A stretch of DNA of 64,000 nucleotides from Patiria pectinifera (GCA_029964075.1 CM057150.1:6292900-6356899), one strand, 5' to 3'; counted from the first letter of the stretch, positions 44,301-55,914 are shown. Numbers and translations: made by a program. The notes: generated by a model from the sequence alone, not told the origin.

Positions 44301-47300
44301 TTTGAGCAATTTTGTTGCTTCAAATGAAAAACAAAGCGATGCACGGACTTCGTTGTAGCAATTGTTATATTCAACATTAAAATTGTTTCCTTCCTATACC
44401 CAGTTGAGATCTTCTCTGAAGGATACAAAGATATAATCTTTTCGAACTACGGCCCGCAGTGGAGGTATCAGCGCAAGCTTGGCCACACTGCAATTAGGTT
44501 AGTGTATATTGCCATCTATAAATCAAAAAGTTGATATTATCTGTAACCAAATATATATTTAAGTTCTCAACAATCAAATTCACAATCTAATACCATTTTT
44601 TTTATTGCAGGCATTTTGCGCAGAAGGAACCACTGCAGAAGCTCGTCTTCAGCGTCACTCCGCAAATTGCCAAAGTTCTGGATGACCTTGGGGACAAGCC
44701 GTTTGCACCAAAGTACACCATTGGCCTGATTGTATATAATATCCTAGCAACCTTGTGCTTCAGTAAACAGTAAGTAGCATTGAAGTTATAGGTACAGATC
44801 GCCTCAGTGTTATGGGTTTATTTGTTTAGATCATTCACTTAAACCACTTCAAAAAGCTGTGGCAAAGGAACTATTATTTACATGTGACTCGGAATTGTTT
44901 ATTGTTGCCTTTCCTAAACTTGTGGTTTTGGGGTTTTTTTTGCAGCGAATAGAGCCTTCAAATCATAATTCGAGCCATTTGTAGGCAAAAGCTGCCATCA
45001 TTTCATAAAACGTTAAGAGTTTTGAATGTAAAGACCTCACATTTATTCAGCAAAGACCTCAAAACATTGATAGTGTAGGCTTTCTAAGTCTAATGTCTAA
45101 CTGGAAATCGAATTAGCCCCTTAGTGCTCAATTTTGAGAACCTCAATACAATGATAGCACCGAACTTCCTTGACGCGTTGATTTTAACATTTTCAAATAT
45201 GTTCAAGTTGTTAGAACTACAAAATCCCGTGCAGTTTTTGTCAAGTCGCGTCTGCTTTCGGGCAACACGCCTTAATTAATTTGGAAATTTCTGTTTGTAT
45301 TGTGTTTGTAATTGGGCAAATCCGTGAATGGGTGCAAGCGTTGACACGGCGCTCACACGCGCGCGGCTGCTATTATTCACGTAGCTACAATCGGCTGAAT
45401 GAGAATCATTTCACGTGATGCTGAAGTTGGGATTGTGTCATGCGAGGGCAAAATGCAAAATATGACATGCCTATATTGTGTATTCTCGAACTGTACAACA
45501 TTCACAAAGCTAAAACTTCATCGAGTTAGTTGTTAAGCATCCATCTTTACATTTTGAGCATATTTCGTGCAAAAACAGCGCAGATGGCGCATGGTCCAAA
45601 TACAAAGGTTGAGGGGGTTGAACGCCACATGAAAAGGAAACAAGAGTTCGATGGCACTTGTGACCTTGTGTACGTTGTTCTTGTTTCAGATACGAGTTCA
45701 ACCAGCCGGAACTATTGAAGTGGGTTGCATTGAATGTCGATGTACAGAAAGCCTTCGGTAATGGTCTGATTGCTGACTACTTCCCTGCCTTGAGTTTCAT
45801 TCCAACACCAAGCGAAAAGAAGATTCGGAAACTCCTTGCAGAGATGCTTGGGATCTTCCACACGGAGTTGAAGATACACAAGGAGAATTTCGATCCAGGT
45901 GAGTCAAAACCAAATTTTTCATTATCATCTCCCCGATGAAGATTCCATCCTGCTTAATAGATGAGGTGCAGTACCCGCTGCTATATCAGACTCAATTCAG
46001 CCAGCCATCCCTGGCAATCTCCGGTGGTCAAGTGGTAAGATGTCTGCACCCGGAAGTAGGAGAATGGGAGTTCGAGACCCAATCCCACCGGATTAAAGAC
46101 CAGTTCCTACTTGGCGCAAATGCTAATGTAATGCAAATTTGACGTCAGAAGATATGATTGCATACAAAACTCACCAGAGATAAAATGTCTTCAACTTTTT
46201 GAAATTCGCAAAAGCGAAAGCTTGCCTTGACGTCTCAAATTTGTGTTAGCGTGCATTTTCGTGCCAAGTATAAACCGGTCTTAAGCTTGTTTATTTTTCT
46301 CTGATAATTGATGTACCACAGTTATAAGGTAGCGATACAAATGGGTGACCGCCGACAAAGGGCTGAATATCTCAGTTGGTGGAACAGTGGAATGGCAAAC
46401 TGGATATCGAAGGTTCAAACCCAGCTCCAGTCAATTTCTTTGTTCAACTTTCAAATTACTTCTCTTTTTTTCAACAGAAAATGTGCGTGACTTCTTTGAC
46501 TCGTTGCTGTTGGCCCAGAAGGAGGCAATAGAAGCTGGGGAGGAGGGAGCCGATCAACTCACCGATACTCACATTTGTCAGACAGTCCTTGACATTTTTG
46601 GAGGTAACAAAACTGACGTTTGATGCCAGATCTGCTCAACGTCTGTTGTCCGGGGAGACAAAGGAAATTGTGTTATACCGTCGAAGCAAGCGTGTCGGCT
46701 TCGCAATTGGATGTAGCGTTTTATAACAATATTTATAAATAACAAAGTATTGTGCTACTGTTTGTTAGAAACCAATTTTCAAATTTGCCCACCCTCCCAG
46801 ACAAAAAATGGAGTGGAGTGCCATGGCCTCTTGGTCTGGAGCATTGAATTCGTTTTGGTAATCTTGTTGGTTATGGGTTTGAGTCTAGCCCGGGGCTGTG
46901 GTGCGTGTGCCCTTGGGCAAGGCACTTTGTCATTCATTGCTTCTTACCAGCCTGGAGTAAATGGGTACCTGTGAGGGCAGAGATGGTTATTGTGATTGAT
47001 TTGAGCTGATTTGCGCAAAAAATGGCAGCATCGCGCTGTATACTCCCGAGGGAGCTGAGATTGTCTTTGGAATGTTTCATTGGCCCAATGAGTACAGTAA
47101 TAATGATGTAGCACCAATACTGGTGGATACGTATGCTTTCAAAATACTACCCATTGCAGTTTGTTGCCTGAAATTCCACAGTCATTGTAAGGCAGCTCTA
47201 ATCGAATCTGTACCCATTTACTACTGGGTCGGAAAGAGCAATTGGTAACAAAGCGTCTTGCCCAAATCAGAGTTGTTGGGGGTTTTTTGGCCCAAATCAG

Positions 47301-50300
47301 AGTTGTTGGGGTTTTTTGGCCCAAAAACATATCCAAATAGGCTGAACTTGAATCCTCCCAACCTGCAGAATCAAGTAAGAGGTTGATACTAAAGACCTTT
47401 AGGTCACGGCACTGCACATTGTCACATCATTTTTTTTTGTGATTATCAATTTTTGTTTTTCTAAGTGGCCAACACTTCGTGCTCAAGCATGATTGTATAA
47501 GGTTTTACTGTTTCAACACAGCTGGAACTGAGACTACCATTCTCACGCTCCACTGGGCAGTCAGTCTCATGGCCGAGAATCCACACGTGCAGGAGAAGGT
47601 TGCCAAGGAGATCGATGACGTCCTGGGTCACGATACGCTCCCCTCGTTGGACGACCGTGGCTCGTTGCCGTACACCGAGGCCGCCGTCCTGGAGGTTTTC
47701 CGCTACGGATCAGTTGCGCCTATGGGCGTTCCCCATGAGGTCATGACCGATACCACACTTGGTGAGTGTTCGGTCCAGTTGTCTTAGTCCCATCACAATT
47801 CCATCACAGTTTCGTTAAAGAGTAAGTCACAAGTCTTCAAGAGTAAGTCACAAGTCATAATAACTTGAGACAAGCATACTTCGCGCCATATGCACATGAA
47901 CCAGTAGTCACAAACACTGCCAGCACACAAATCTAGGAGGCGCTATAGTTTTTGTAGACACACAACATGAACCACCCTCTTGTGACCACCTTATCTCAAA
48001 AAAGCTAATAATTTCTTTTAGCCAGTTATAGCCGGGATTATTTTTGGCCAAAAAAAAACCACACGATCTTTGAAAAAAAAATATATCGGCCAAATTTTAA
48101 AATTAAGTCAAACACCAAAACTACTGGCCCTTGAGAGTCATTGTACAATATTTTGTTGGATACTTCTCACTGTGACTTCATATTTTGCAACACCCCGAGA
48201 CACCACCATGAGCGATATTTCTGTGTCAGTTGAGTTATCCTTTTTAAATGTATTTCTACAGCTGGGTATGATATCCCCAAAGACACCACGGTGATGATTA
48301 ACCATTTGGCTCTACACAACGACCCCAAAGAGTGGTCCGAACCGGAGACTTTTAAGCCGGGTATGTTTGCAGAAAACAGTGCTTGGCTATACTGGACACA
48401 GGGAACATGACCGAAATGGTGGCAGAATGATAAAGGCTATGACGTCATGCTTTGTTTACTTGTGCGTTTTCATATGAGAGCGCGTCCAACCTAGGTGGAA
48501 CACGCTCTCATAGGAAAGCGCACATGTTAACAAAACGTGACGTCATAGACCTCTATCATGATGCCACCATTTCAGTCATGTTCCCTGTATCCAATAACAG
48601 AACTGAATGATAATGTTTGTTTGTTTTTTCCAAAAGGGAACCAGACTATTTTGCCTTCCAACCTCGCTTTGGTTACGTTGATTTGAATAGAAAAAATCCA
48701 AATGGCCGCAACATGATAATGGTCTGTTAGGTCTTAGGACTTTTAGAAGCCGTAATCCGGTTCATTAAGGTGACGTCATCTCATTTCAACCATGCGTACT
48801 TCACACGGTGTAGCATAACGCGAATGGAACTGGAAGTTAACGCAACTCGAGCGTTTATCCAATGGGCGCTAGTTATCAGTGGTGCGCATGCTGCACTCGT
48901 TCTTAAATACAAGGCGCGCACGCAGCTTGGCTACTTTATTGGTGTAAGGAGCCCGACATACGCGAACCTGCTGCAATGGGCTAAAAACCATTTAATTATA
49001 AGAGGAGGACACATTGATCTCAATGTATATGGAGATCGATGGGTGGAACCGCTTACGATCTTGTCCTGTTTAATTGGGGCAGAGCTTGATTTCAAAATAA
49101 AAGGGGAGCACAAAATAAATACTGACAACAACTTATTTTACTTTCATTTTGGCATAAGATACTTTCATTTTCACTGAGGCATAAGATAAAACATGCAAGC
49201 GTTCTAACACTTGCCCAGGTTTGACTCCGTTGTGAACACGCAACGGAGTCCAGGGTATGAATCTCTCCTGACATAGCGAAAACAATTATAACACATTTTT
49301 TGGCATATTTTTACCCGATGGAAGAAGCTGAAATTTCGCTCACATATTCCTTGCGTCCAGAATTGTGCCTGCAATCGGCACGCGCATGTACGTCTTCACG
49401 CGGGGAGTTCGTACTGAAAATGTTTTCAACGAACGCGTAGAACTTGCGGTTTATTTTCGGTAAGCACGCCGGAGGCAGGCATATTTGCCTTTTCCTAAAC
49501 CCAGCACAGGCACAGTTCTGGACACAAGGAATATGTAAGCGAAATGTCAGCTTCCTCCGTCAGGTAAAAATATGAAAAAAATGTGGGTTTTTTTTCGCTA
49601 TGGTGGTAAAATTTATACCCTGGACGTCAGTGCAGTCGTGATGCAATGAAGAAGTCGTCCAACCCGGGCTACTGAGGCATAAGATAAAACATCCAAGCGT
49701 TCTAACACTTGTTATTTTCCACACAACTTGTGGGCGTGGCCGAAATGTGTGAAAGAGGTGGTATATATGAGAATTCGATTAAATTGCGGCAACAAAATCG
49801 TGCATTTTGTTGGTAAAAGCATATAACTTGGCATGCAGGGGAAATCATATTAAGAGGTGAACCCTGCCCGTTTTGGGGAGGAGCTTGATTTTTAAAAAGG
49901 GGTACACTATTTTTCGCTTAGCAGCGCCACTGTATTTGATTCAAAACTGGTGACATGTCTGCAGATGTAATTACAACTGTCTGATATTTCGACAGTTAGT
50001 AACAATTTCGCTTTCTCAGAACTTTTTCAAATATTACTCGCACAAAAAGTAACTGAACATTTCTGACCACTTTCTTCAACAGAGCGTTTCTTGGACGACA
50101 ACGGTCAACTGCTCAAAAAGCTCCCAGAGAGCTTTCTTCCCTTCAGCACCGGACGTCGCGTCTGCCTCGGCGAAGACTTCGCCAAGAAGGAAATCTTCCT
50201 ACTCTTCACTTGGCTGTTTGGCAGGTACACCTTCTACAAGGTACCAGGGAAAGAATCCGAGTCTCTCTTGATTCTCAACAAGGTGGTGTCCTTGTCTCAT

Positions 50301-50345
50301 CAGCCTATCGATGAAATGGAGGTATGCGTAAAGAAGCGTTATTAG
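41363..50345 (+). CDS. Cytochrome P450, clan 2 type, nine exons, apparently intact
   Basis: A haem-thiolate monooxygenase, expected on the ER membrane. Exons: 41363-41516, 43664-43840, 44404-44497, 44611-44769, 45690-45898, 46478-46603, 47522-47761, 48262-48360 and 50083-50345. All introns are GT-AG, phases agree, and the total is 1521 bases (506 residues). Seen in order: an N-terminal anchor (VTTVLVALAILGLYALY); a proline hinge (PPNFPPGPFALPIVGN); the C-helix WRYQR; the I-helix AGTETT at the start of exon 7; the K-helix EVFR (ExxR); WSEPETFKPERFL across exons 8 and 9; and the haem loop FSTGRRVCLG with the ligand cysteine. These are hallmarks of clan 2 enzymes (CYP1, CYP2, CYP17 and relatives). 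The substrate cannot be inferred. Introns carry MITEs and SINEs. The ATG has a good context (AAAATGGCT). Confidence 0.92.
41829..41972. repeat. Palindromic MITE, family A copy 2 (P450 intron 1)
   Basis: Arms AAGCCTCTGTACTAACGACA and inverted GACGTCATTAGTAGAGGCTT, with TTTGTTTAC/GTAAACAAA inside each end. Same family as 3269-3402. Confidence 0.75.
42120..42345 (+). repeat. LINE-like 3' tail (P450 intron 1)
   Basis: TATAAGCTTCGGATTCCAG and the ending GGAAATAAATGTGAACTGAA with a GAACT-type tail resemble the LINE-like ends at 8200-8490 and 18030-18320. No reverse transcriptase is attached. Confidence 0.4.
42632..43179. repeat. MITE with TTTAAAGGGATACTGTGTCC ends (P450 intron 1)
   Basis: The left end TTTTAAAGGGATACTGTGTC and the inverted right end GGACCTAGTGCTCCTTTAAA bracket about 550 bases without coding potential. 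Confidence 0.6.
43265..43457. mobile_element. pogo/Tigger-like MITE (P450 intron 1)
   Basis: TACAGTTGACTCTCGTTAGT at the left and the inverted GATATAATGAGACTCGACTGTA at the right, each bordered by TA, with GTTATAACAAGC inside. Ends of this kind and a TA target are typical of pogo/Tigger elements. At about 190 bases it is non-autonomous. Confidence 0.6.
46019..46093 (+). repeat. tRNA-like sequence (P450 intron 5)
   Basis: TCCGGTG at the 5' end and CACCGGA at the 3' end form a perfect 7 bp acceptor-like stem. An A-box-like GTGGTCAAGTGGTAAG and a B-box-like GAGTTCGAGACCC are spaced as in a tRNA. The anticodon and T arms pair poorly. It is probably a tRNA pseudogene or SINE head; a functional tRNA is unlikely but not excluded. 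Confidence 0.5.
46203..46285. repeat. Half copy of the GCCCGGTTCATACTTC fold-back element
   Basis: AATTCGCAAAAGCGAAAGC leads to CCAAGTATAAACCGGTCTTAA, which matches one end of the element at 30130-30316. The other end is missing. Confidence 0.45.
46360..46475 (+). repeat. tRNA-derived SINE fragment next to exon 6
   Basis: TATCTCAGTTGGTGGAACA (A box) and AAGGTTCAAACCCAGCTCC (B box), followed by a short CAATTTCTTTGTTCAAC tail. Its T-rich tail runs straight into the acceptor TTTTTTTCAACAG of P450 exon 6 at 46478, so the SINE supplies or abuts the polypyrimidine tract. Confidence 0.6.
46810..47262 (+). repeat. tRNA-derived SINE and a partial inverted SINE body (P450 intron 6)
   Basis: 46810-46985 carries GGTTTGAGTCTAGCCCGG (B box), GCCCTTGGGCAAGGCACTTT and GAGTAAATGGGTACC. 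A second body in opposite orientation (GTACCCATTTACTACTGGG, CAAAGCGTCTTGCCC) lies at 47208-47262. A duplicated GCCCAAATCAGAGTTGTTGG is at about 47260-47310. Confidence 0.6.
48391..48592. repeat. Palindromic MITE, family A copy 3 (P450 intron 8)
   Basis: The longest copy of the family. The outer arms (ACTGGACACAGGGAACATGA and inverted TCATGTTCCCTGTATCC) extend beyond the core arms GGCTATGACGTCATGCTTTG and AAACGTGACGTCATAGACC. The centre holds GAGAGCGCGTCC/GGAACACGCTCTC. Confidence 0.75.
49173..49711. repeat. Fold-back element between 41 bp direct repeats (P450 intron 8)
   Basis: ACTGAGGCATAAGATAAAAC and the following 21 bases occur at 49173-49213 and 49671-49711 with one mismatch. Between them an inverted repeat element spans about 49250-49625 (CCAGGGTATGAATCTCTCC against GGTAAAATTTATACCCTGG; ATATTCCTTGCGTCCAGAAT against TTCTGGACACAAGGAATAT). 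The flanking repeat is too long for an ordinary target duplication. Confidence 0.65.
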
Positions 50346-51536
50346 GCTCATCAAAGGCACTGACGTACACAGAGGCATGAGAAGTTTTAGCAAAGATTGC
50401 ACCCTCAACTGCCAGAGCTAGTTCCTGTATTTCGCATACAAGATCACAGTTGTAAGCTTAAGTTACTTAGCGCCAGAGCTCAAAACAAGAGCGTATGCAT
50501 GAAGTCTTTTGATGTGCTTACGCTTACGAATGCGATTTTTAGTGATGTCAAATCACAAGTCAATTACAAGTTTAAATCATGGTTCAATAATTACTAAGAT
50601 CACAAGTCAATCACAAATCAGTAGTAAGCCAGTCACAAGTCAAAGTATAAGTGAATAGTAAGTCTATTTTCCCCCAGAAAGTCATCACACGCCACATTAA
50701 ATTTATTTGGAAGTCAGCATCTCAACATTGAAAACAACCAAAATTCTTAGGTACTTCAGTGCTCTTGGTTTTGAAGTTTACTAGCATAAAAAATGGACTT
50801 GGATTTTTGTAGATATCCTCAAATTTATGATATGCATATACATTAGCATTTCAATCGCAGCTTGTAGGGCGTACACAAGAGCATAAACAATAGGTGTTGC
50901 TTATTAATAAAATATTTCTTGAATTGGATTTGTTGTTAACATATTTTCATCAGATTGATTTGGTGAGGGTAACGAATGATGTTCCTATTTTAGATATTGA
51001 TCTTATGGCTGTTGCTTTTGTTTTTGTTTCATGGTTTTATTTAAAAGATTTTGTGATTTTATTGATAATTATACATGTATGTTTGAATTAATCATTAGGG
51101 CTGTCCCAAATATATAGCAACTGAAAATTCAGTTTCGTAAAATCGAAAGCTAATTAATTCGTGAATGGACTCTCCTAATAATTGTAATTAAATACGAGAA
51201 ATGTATGCAAATGTTTCTTACGACCGCATTCAAGATGTACTCAAATTGTAATAAGAGTAAGTTATTATATTCAGTTCTTGCCATGCAATTTAGGAAATGT
51301 AAACCACTGCATAAGTTGCTACTTTAGAAAATATTTCATGAAAAGATAGTAGTCATGCTAATTAAAACGAAGAAGGCATTTGTTTTAAGAAAGTGACCAA
51401 CAGGGCCTATATACAATTTCTACGAGTATAGGCAAATAATTACTTCGCTATCCCTGATGTACAATATTTACTTTTTTACATTTGATTTCTGAACATGAAT
51501 AATGAATGTTTATTGTTGTCGTACGCAGGGTGTATA
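50346..51536. other. P450 3' flank, intergenic
   Basis: No second gene is visible. Short CAAGTCA/CACAAGTCA repeats occur at 50550-50650 and also in P450 intron 7 (47825-47870). AT-rich sequence follows. A candidate poly(A) signal AATAAA occurs near 50906, some 560 bases past the stop codon. Confidence 0.4.
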
Positions 51537-52463
51537 TAGTGGGGGGGCCAATGTACTTCCGTTGGCATGTCATGTTAATTTATGGCAACCATTATAAATG
51601 TAATCTTATGAGTCCTGAGAACAAGAAAATTGATGTTGCCATTTTTTCCATTGACCTTTAGTGACCTTGACCTGAGGTCAAAGTTCATGGGTCATTTTCA
51701 CCTAAAATTTGCCTTTCGGAAGGGTTTGCGAAGATTTTCGAGGCAAGTGAGCACATATTGTATTTGGTTGAGAGTTTCTCCATTATAATAAATGTTATTA
51801 TTAATGTATTTATGGGTTTTGCTGAAGAAAACATGGGAAAATGTAACTTTTGCCCGAAAAGGGCCGGGTTGTTTTGACCATCTCACGCAGATTCCGCCCC
51901 CCCCCCCCCATGAACTCGGCCATCGAGTGACGAAAAATTATGAAACTCGGTACATGCATAGAACAACATAACATGAACAAACCCAAGAAATGTCATGACT
52001 ATGGGTCAAAGGGTTTTGGAACTACGGTTAATTAATTATTCATAAGCACGTATGGTAATTCAAATGTGTACACTACGTATATGGGGAAATTCAGTTTGGA
52101 CGGAGGGTAGCGCCGAAAATATTTCGCTGCGCGGCAACCTGTGTTTCAAATTTTATGTTTTTGGTATCAAAAGATGTGCAAAACTCGAGGCTAAAAAGTC
52201 AGGACAGCTTTTAATGAAATAACTTTTCAGGAGTATCGCGGAAAAAGTTGAAAGGGGGGAAATCTGTCCCCCTTTTAGGGCCAAAATATGACCAACCCTT
52301 TAGTGCCTGGCATCTAAATATGAAATGTTGTAAAGTGTCCTCTGCAGTACGGCACGCACGCAGGGTGTTTGTCGGTTGAGGAAAATCCCCACTTCTTCAT
52401 GGTGCTTTTGGTGCGAGCCACTCCAGAGCGGAGGTGATTTAAGCACCTCCAGGTCTTCCATCC
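51537..52463 (-). pseudogene. 5'-truncated LINE, opposite orientation
   Basis: Minus-strand copy of 54864-55797. It begins (at 52463) in the C-terminal coding part, with WKTWRCLNHLRSGVART and KKWGF, and runs through a 3' UTR containing TCAAGGTCACTAAAGG to about 51537. It carries only the end of the element and is non-functional. Confidence 0.75.
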
Positions 52464-53212
52464 TAATGCCACCGCCACAATCCACAAAACAGCCCAAGCC
52501 ACGCATAATTATCGGGGATTTAATAGCCACAGCAGCAGCATTGGCTATTATTCCAGCACAGACGTCGACGCTTTTGAATCGTTGGCCGAAGCAAGTCAAC
52601 TGAGCCTAATTCACAATCAGGCATGCAACTTTTCCTCGGATCAGCTGATTTCCTCTTTTTTATTCTCATTTCTTCCATTCAAAATTGAAAATCACTGTAC
52701 AAAGTCTGCTGAATTTAGGAATTTCCTCTTTTTTGGTGAGTTTACAGTTGCATGCCTGCACAATGCGAAACTGTCAAAGTTTTTCCACAGTGCAGGCTGG
52801 AGATAAAGTTTCAACCCTGCTCTAGCCCTTGTGAGCCACAACATTGCCTCACTTAGCAACAAGATGGTCCTTGACCCCATTCCAAAGACCCGACATCGCC
52901 CTATTGGAATCAAAGTGACTGCTGCTGTCTCTCAGCAACAATTCCATTCCACCGCTGTTTCAACTTAGTAAGGCCAACTGTGAAGGCTTCACCAATGAGC
53001 TCAAACACCATCTAGCTGACATTGATCCAACCCCTGATAACTATGACACCGGTTTGTTGGTGTGGTGGTGCAAGAACATCCATTAGGGCTGCCGCACTGA
53101 TTACAACCCAGGCTTAGCATCCCGTAGTGCTGAACTTTACAGGAAATAGAAACGCATGTATGAAAACGACTCTCTTGCTGTCGATACCATCTGATCTGGG
53201 GAGGAATTAATA

Positions 53213-53812
53213 ACAGTTATAACACCTCACCCACAGATTCTGTGTCTTGATTGGCCGAGAGCGAGTCACATGTTACTTTCTAATTTTGCTATCTTTCTGT
53301 GCACGGCCAAAAGTACTATGCGCATAGCAACCAAAGTACTATGCGCATAGCAACCAAAGTACTATGCGCATAGCAACCAAAGTACTATTTCCACGGCGCG
53401 GTATTTGTGTGCAAATGCATGCTGGTGTGTGCGTTGCGCGTTGTGCGTAGCGCGTATTATTCCAAAGAGAGCGCACCGCAGACTTGGGTTCAAACATTTC
53501 GTGAAGGGGTAGTTTTTAAGAGAGAAATACATTTTCCACCAATTTTGTGTTGAAATTGAAGTTTATTTCAGCCGTGTTCAGATTAAAATAATTTAAAATA
53601 TTAAAATCAAGCAGAATCTGTGGGTGAAGTGTTATAAAACAAATATTGAATGCTTTATCTCGTGGTGCAGTAAAACTAGCCTCCCTCGGTGATCCATGGA
53701 TCATCCTATTTTCCCTCGGCTTCGCCTCGGGAAAATAGAATGTCCATGGATCACCTCGGGAGGCTAGTTTTACTACACCACTCGAAGCATTCAATATTTG
53801 TATACTATATCA
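53213..53812. mobile_element. Composite fold-back insertion inside the LINE
   Basis: Two units lie side by side. The first (53217-53637) has inverted ends TTATAACACCTCACCCACAG and CTGTGGGTGAAGTGTTATAA. The second (about 53640-53802) is a long hairpin with arms containing AAATATTGAATGCTT, GTAAAACTAGCCTCCCTCGG and TGATCCATGGATCA, centred near 53721. LINE coding sequence resumes on both sides, so they inserted after the LINE. Confidence 0.7.
53310..53382. repeat. Tandem repeat, 23 bp unit x3
   Basis: The unit AAAGTACTATGCGCATAGCA plus ACC is repeated three times exactly, followed by a partial fourth. Each unit contains the palindromes AGTACT and CTATGCGCATAG. Confidence 0.8.
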
Positions 53813-55914
53813 GAACAGCTTCAAAGCTTGTGGCAAACCCTTGTGGTAACCACCACTTTGGCCAAGAAGCCAATATGGCCTCCAAGCCAGGAGTATAATC
53901 TAAAAAAAAGCTCAGCCAAGTGAACAGCATTGTAACATCACCGCCAACCAAATAGCACACAACAACTGCTATTTAAATGGTAAAGTGCCACGTTCTCCAA
54001 ATAAGCGACCGAAAGCCAAGCTCCGCCAGAAAGACCCCGCCATCGACCTAATTGGCTTCATCAAATCCTTCTCTGCTAATGAACTTGCGACTGGCATAAA
54101 TAAAGAACAGGAAATCAACCAAACTGGATAACATTTTCACCAAAGAACTGAAACATCTTGGACCAAACGCCTCAAATTGGTTACTCCAGCTCATCAACAC
54201 CTGCCTCGCCACACAAACAATACCTAAAGTGTGGCAAAAGTCAAAGGTCATCGCCCTCCTAAAACCCGGGAAAGACCCAATGCATGTCAAAACTTATCGT
54301 CCCAAAGTCACACATTCAAGTTGCTGGAATATTTCCTCCTCAACCTTCTTGCCTCTTCATTGAGTAACAACTGATACATGAACAGGCAGGCAGGCTTCCG
54401 TCCCGGCAAATCTACAACGGGACAGGTTCTAAACCTCACTCAGTACATTAAGAACTGCTTCCATCTGAAAAAAAATAGTTCACCGACGCTGTCTTTGTTG
54501 ATCTTACAGCTGCTTTTGACAGTGTTAACCGTTGCTGACTCCTTCAGAAGATTCTGGACATGACGGCAGACCTGACCCTTACCCAGTTTATTGGTGTTCT
54601 ACTGAAGAACCATCGTTTCTTTGTAGTATTCAAAGGCAGAGTAGAGTACGTCTTCAAAGGAACGGTCCCCAAAGGGAAGACGTTGACCGATGCTCTTGAC
54701 CAGTCACAGCAGTGCTACACTGTGAGTCACCTGAAAGCGATCAACCCTGCTATTAAGACCCAAGTGTGTGCCTCCTGGGTTGACCAGGCTGGTGGCGTCT
54801 CCCCCACTACATGAGATGCCAATCAAGCCTGCAGCAGAAGCCTTACCTACAGGATCCAATGCAGGATGGAAGACCTGGAGGTGCTTAAATCACCTCCGCT
54901 CTGGAGTGGCTCGCACCAAAAGAAGTGGGGATTTTCCTCAACCGACAAACAAACACCCTGTGTGAGTGTGGTACTGCAGAGGACACTTTACAACATTTCA
55001 TATTTAGATGTCAGGCACTAAAGGGTTGGTCATATTTTGGCCCTAAAAGGGGGGCGGATTTTCCCTCTTTCAACTTTTTCCGCGATACTCTTAAAAAATT
55101 ATTTATTTCACGGCCTGAGCTGTCCTGACTTTTTAGCCTCGAGTCTTGCACATCTTTTGATACCAAAAACATAAAATTCGAACCACAGGTTGCCGCGCAG
55201 CGAAATATTTTCGGCGCTACCCTCCGTCATAACTGAATTTCCCCATATACGTAGTGTACACATTTGAATTACCATACGTGCTTATGAATGATTAATTAGC
55301 CATAATTCCAAAACCCTTTGACCCATTGTCATGAAATTTCTTGGGTTTGTTCATGTTAAGTTGTTCTATGCATGTACCGAGTTTCATAATTTTTCGTCAC
55401 TCGATGGCCGAGGTCATGGGGGAGGGGGCGGAATCTGAGTGAGATGGTCAAAACAACCCGGCCCTTTTCGGGCAAAAGTGACATTTTCCCATGTTTTCTT
55501 CAGCAAAACTCATAAATACATTAATAATAACATTTATTATAATGGAGAAACTCTCAACCAAATACAATATGTGCTCACTTGCCTCGAAAATCTTTCGCAA
55601 ACCCTCCCGAAAGGCAAATTTTAGGTGAAAATGACCCATGAACTTTGACCTCAGGTCAAGGTCACTAAAGGTCAATGGAAAAAATGGCAACATCAATTTT
55701 CTTGTTCTCAGGACTCATAAGATTACATTCATAATGGTTGCCATAAATTAACATGAAATTTCAACGGGAACCGTAATCTGTACATTGGCCCCCCTACTAA
55801 TAGTGAGAACAAGTAAAAAAAAAACGACCGCAAAACAAAGACATATATTTCATATAAAATAAAACTATGCAGCATCAAAATTAATTATGACGTGGAAGCC
55901 CATTTATTTTACTA

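Larger units (their letters stand above)
52464..55797 (+). pseudogene. Jockey/CR1-like LINE remnant: endonuclease, reverse transcriptase, 3' UTR
   Basis: Frames read in order: endonuclease with IIIGD then, after a frameshift, NSHSSSIGYYSSTDVDAF (about 52510-52570) and VLDPIPKTRHRPIGI (52865-52910); the linker KANCEGFTNELKHHLADIDP (about 52965-53030); an interruption at 53213-53812; then LKHLGPNASNWLLQLINTCL and KVIALLKPGKDP (54150-54280), QAGFRPGKSTTGQVLNLTQY (54390-54450), the catalytic-region shift near 54480-54540, FIGVLLKNHRFFV (54580-54620), and the C-terminal WKTWRCLNHLRSG with CECGTAEDTLQHF (54865-55000), followed by the 3' UTR. Many stops and frameshifts make it dead. It is cut at its 5' side where the opposed copy begins. 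Confidence 0.8.

Noticed and set aside
46019..46093. Functional tRNA gene
   Set aside because: The acceptor-like stem is perfect, but the anticodon and T arms pair poorly; the sequence is better explained as tRNA-derived repeat.
48770..49177. A 135-codon frame inside P450 intron 8
   Set aside because: No domain recognised, it lies in a repeat-bearing intron, and its 3' end overlaps the 41 bp direct repeat.
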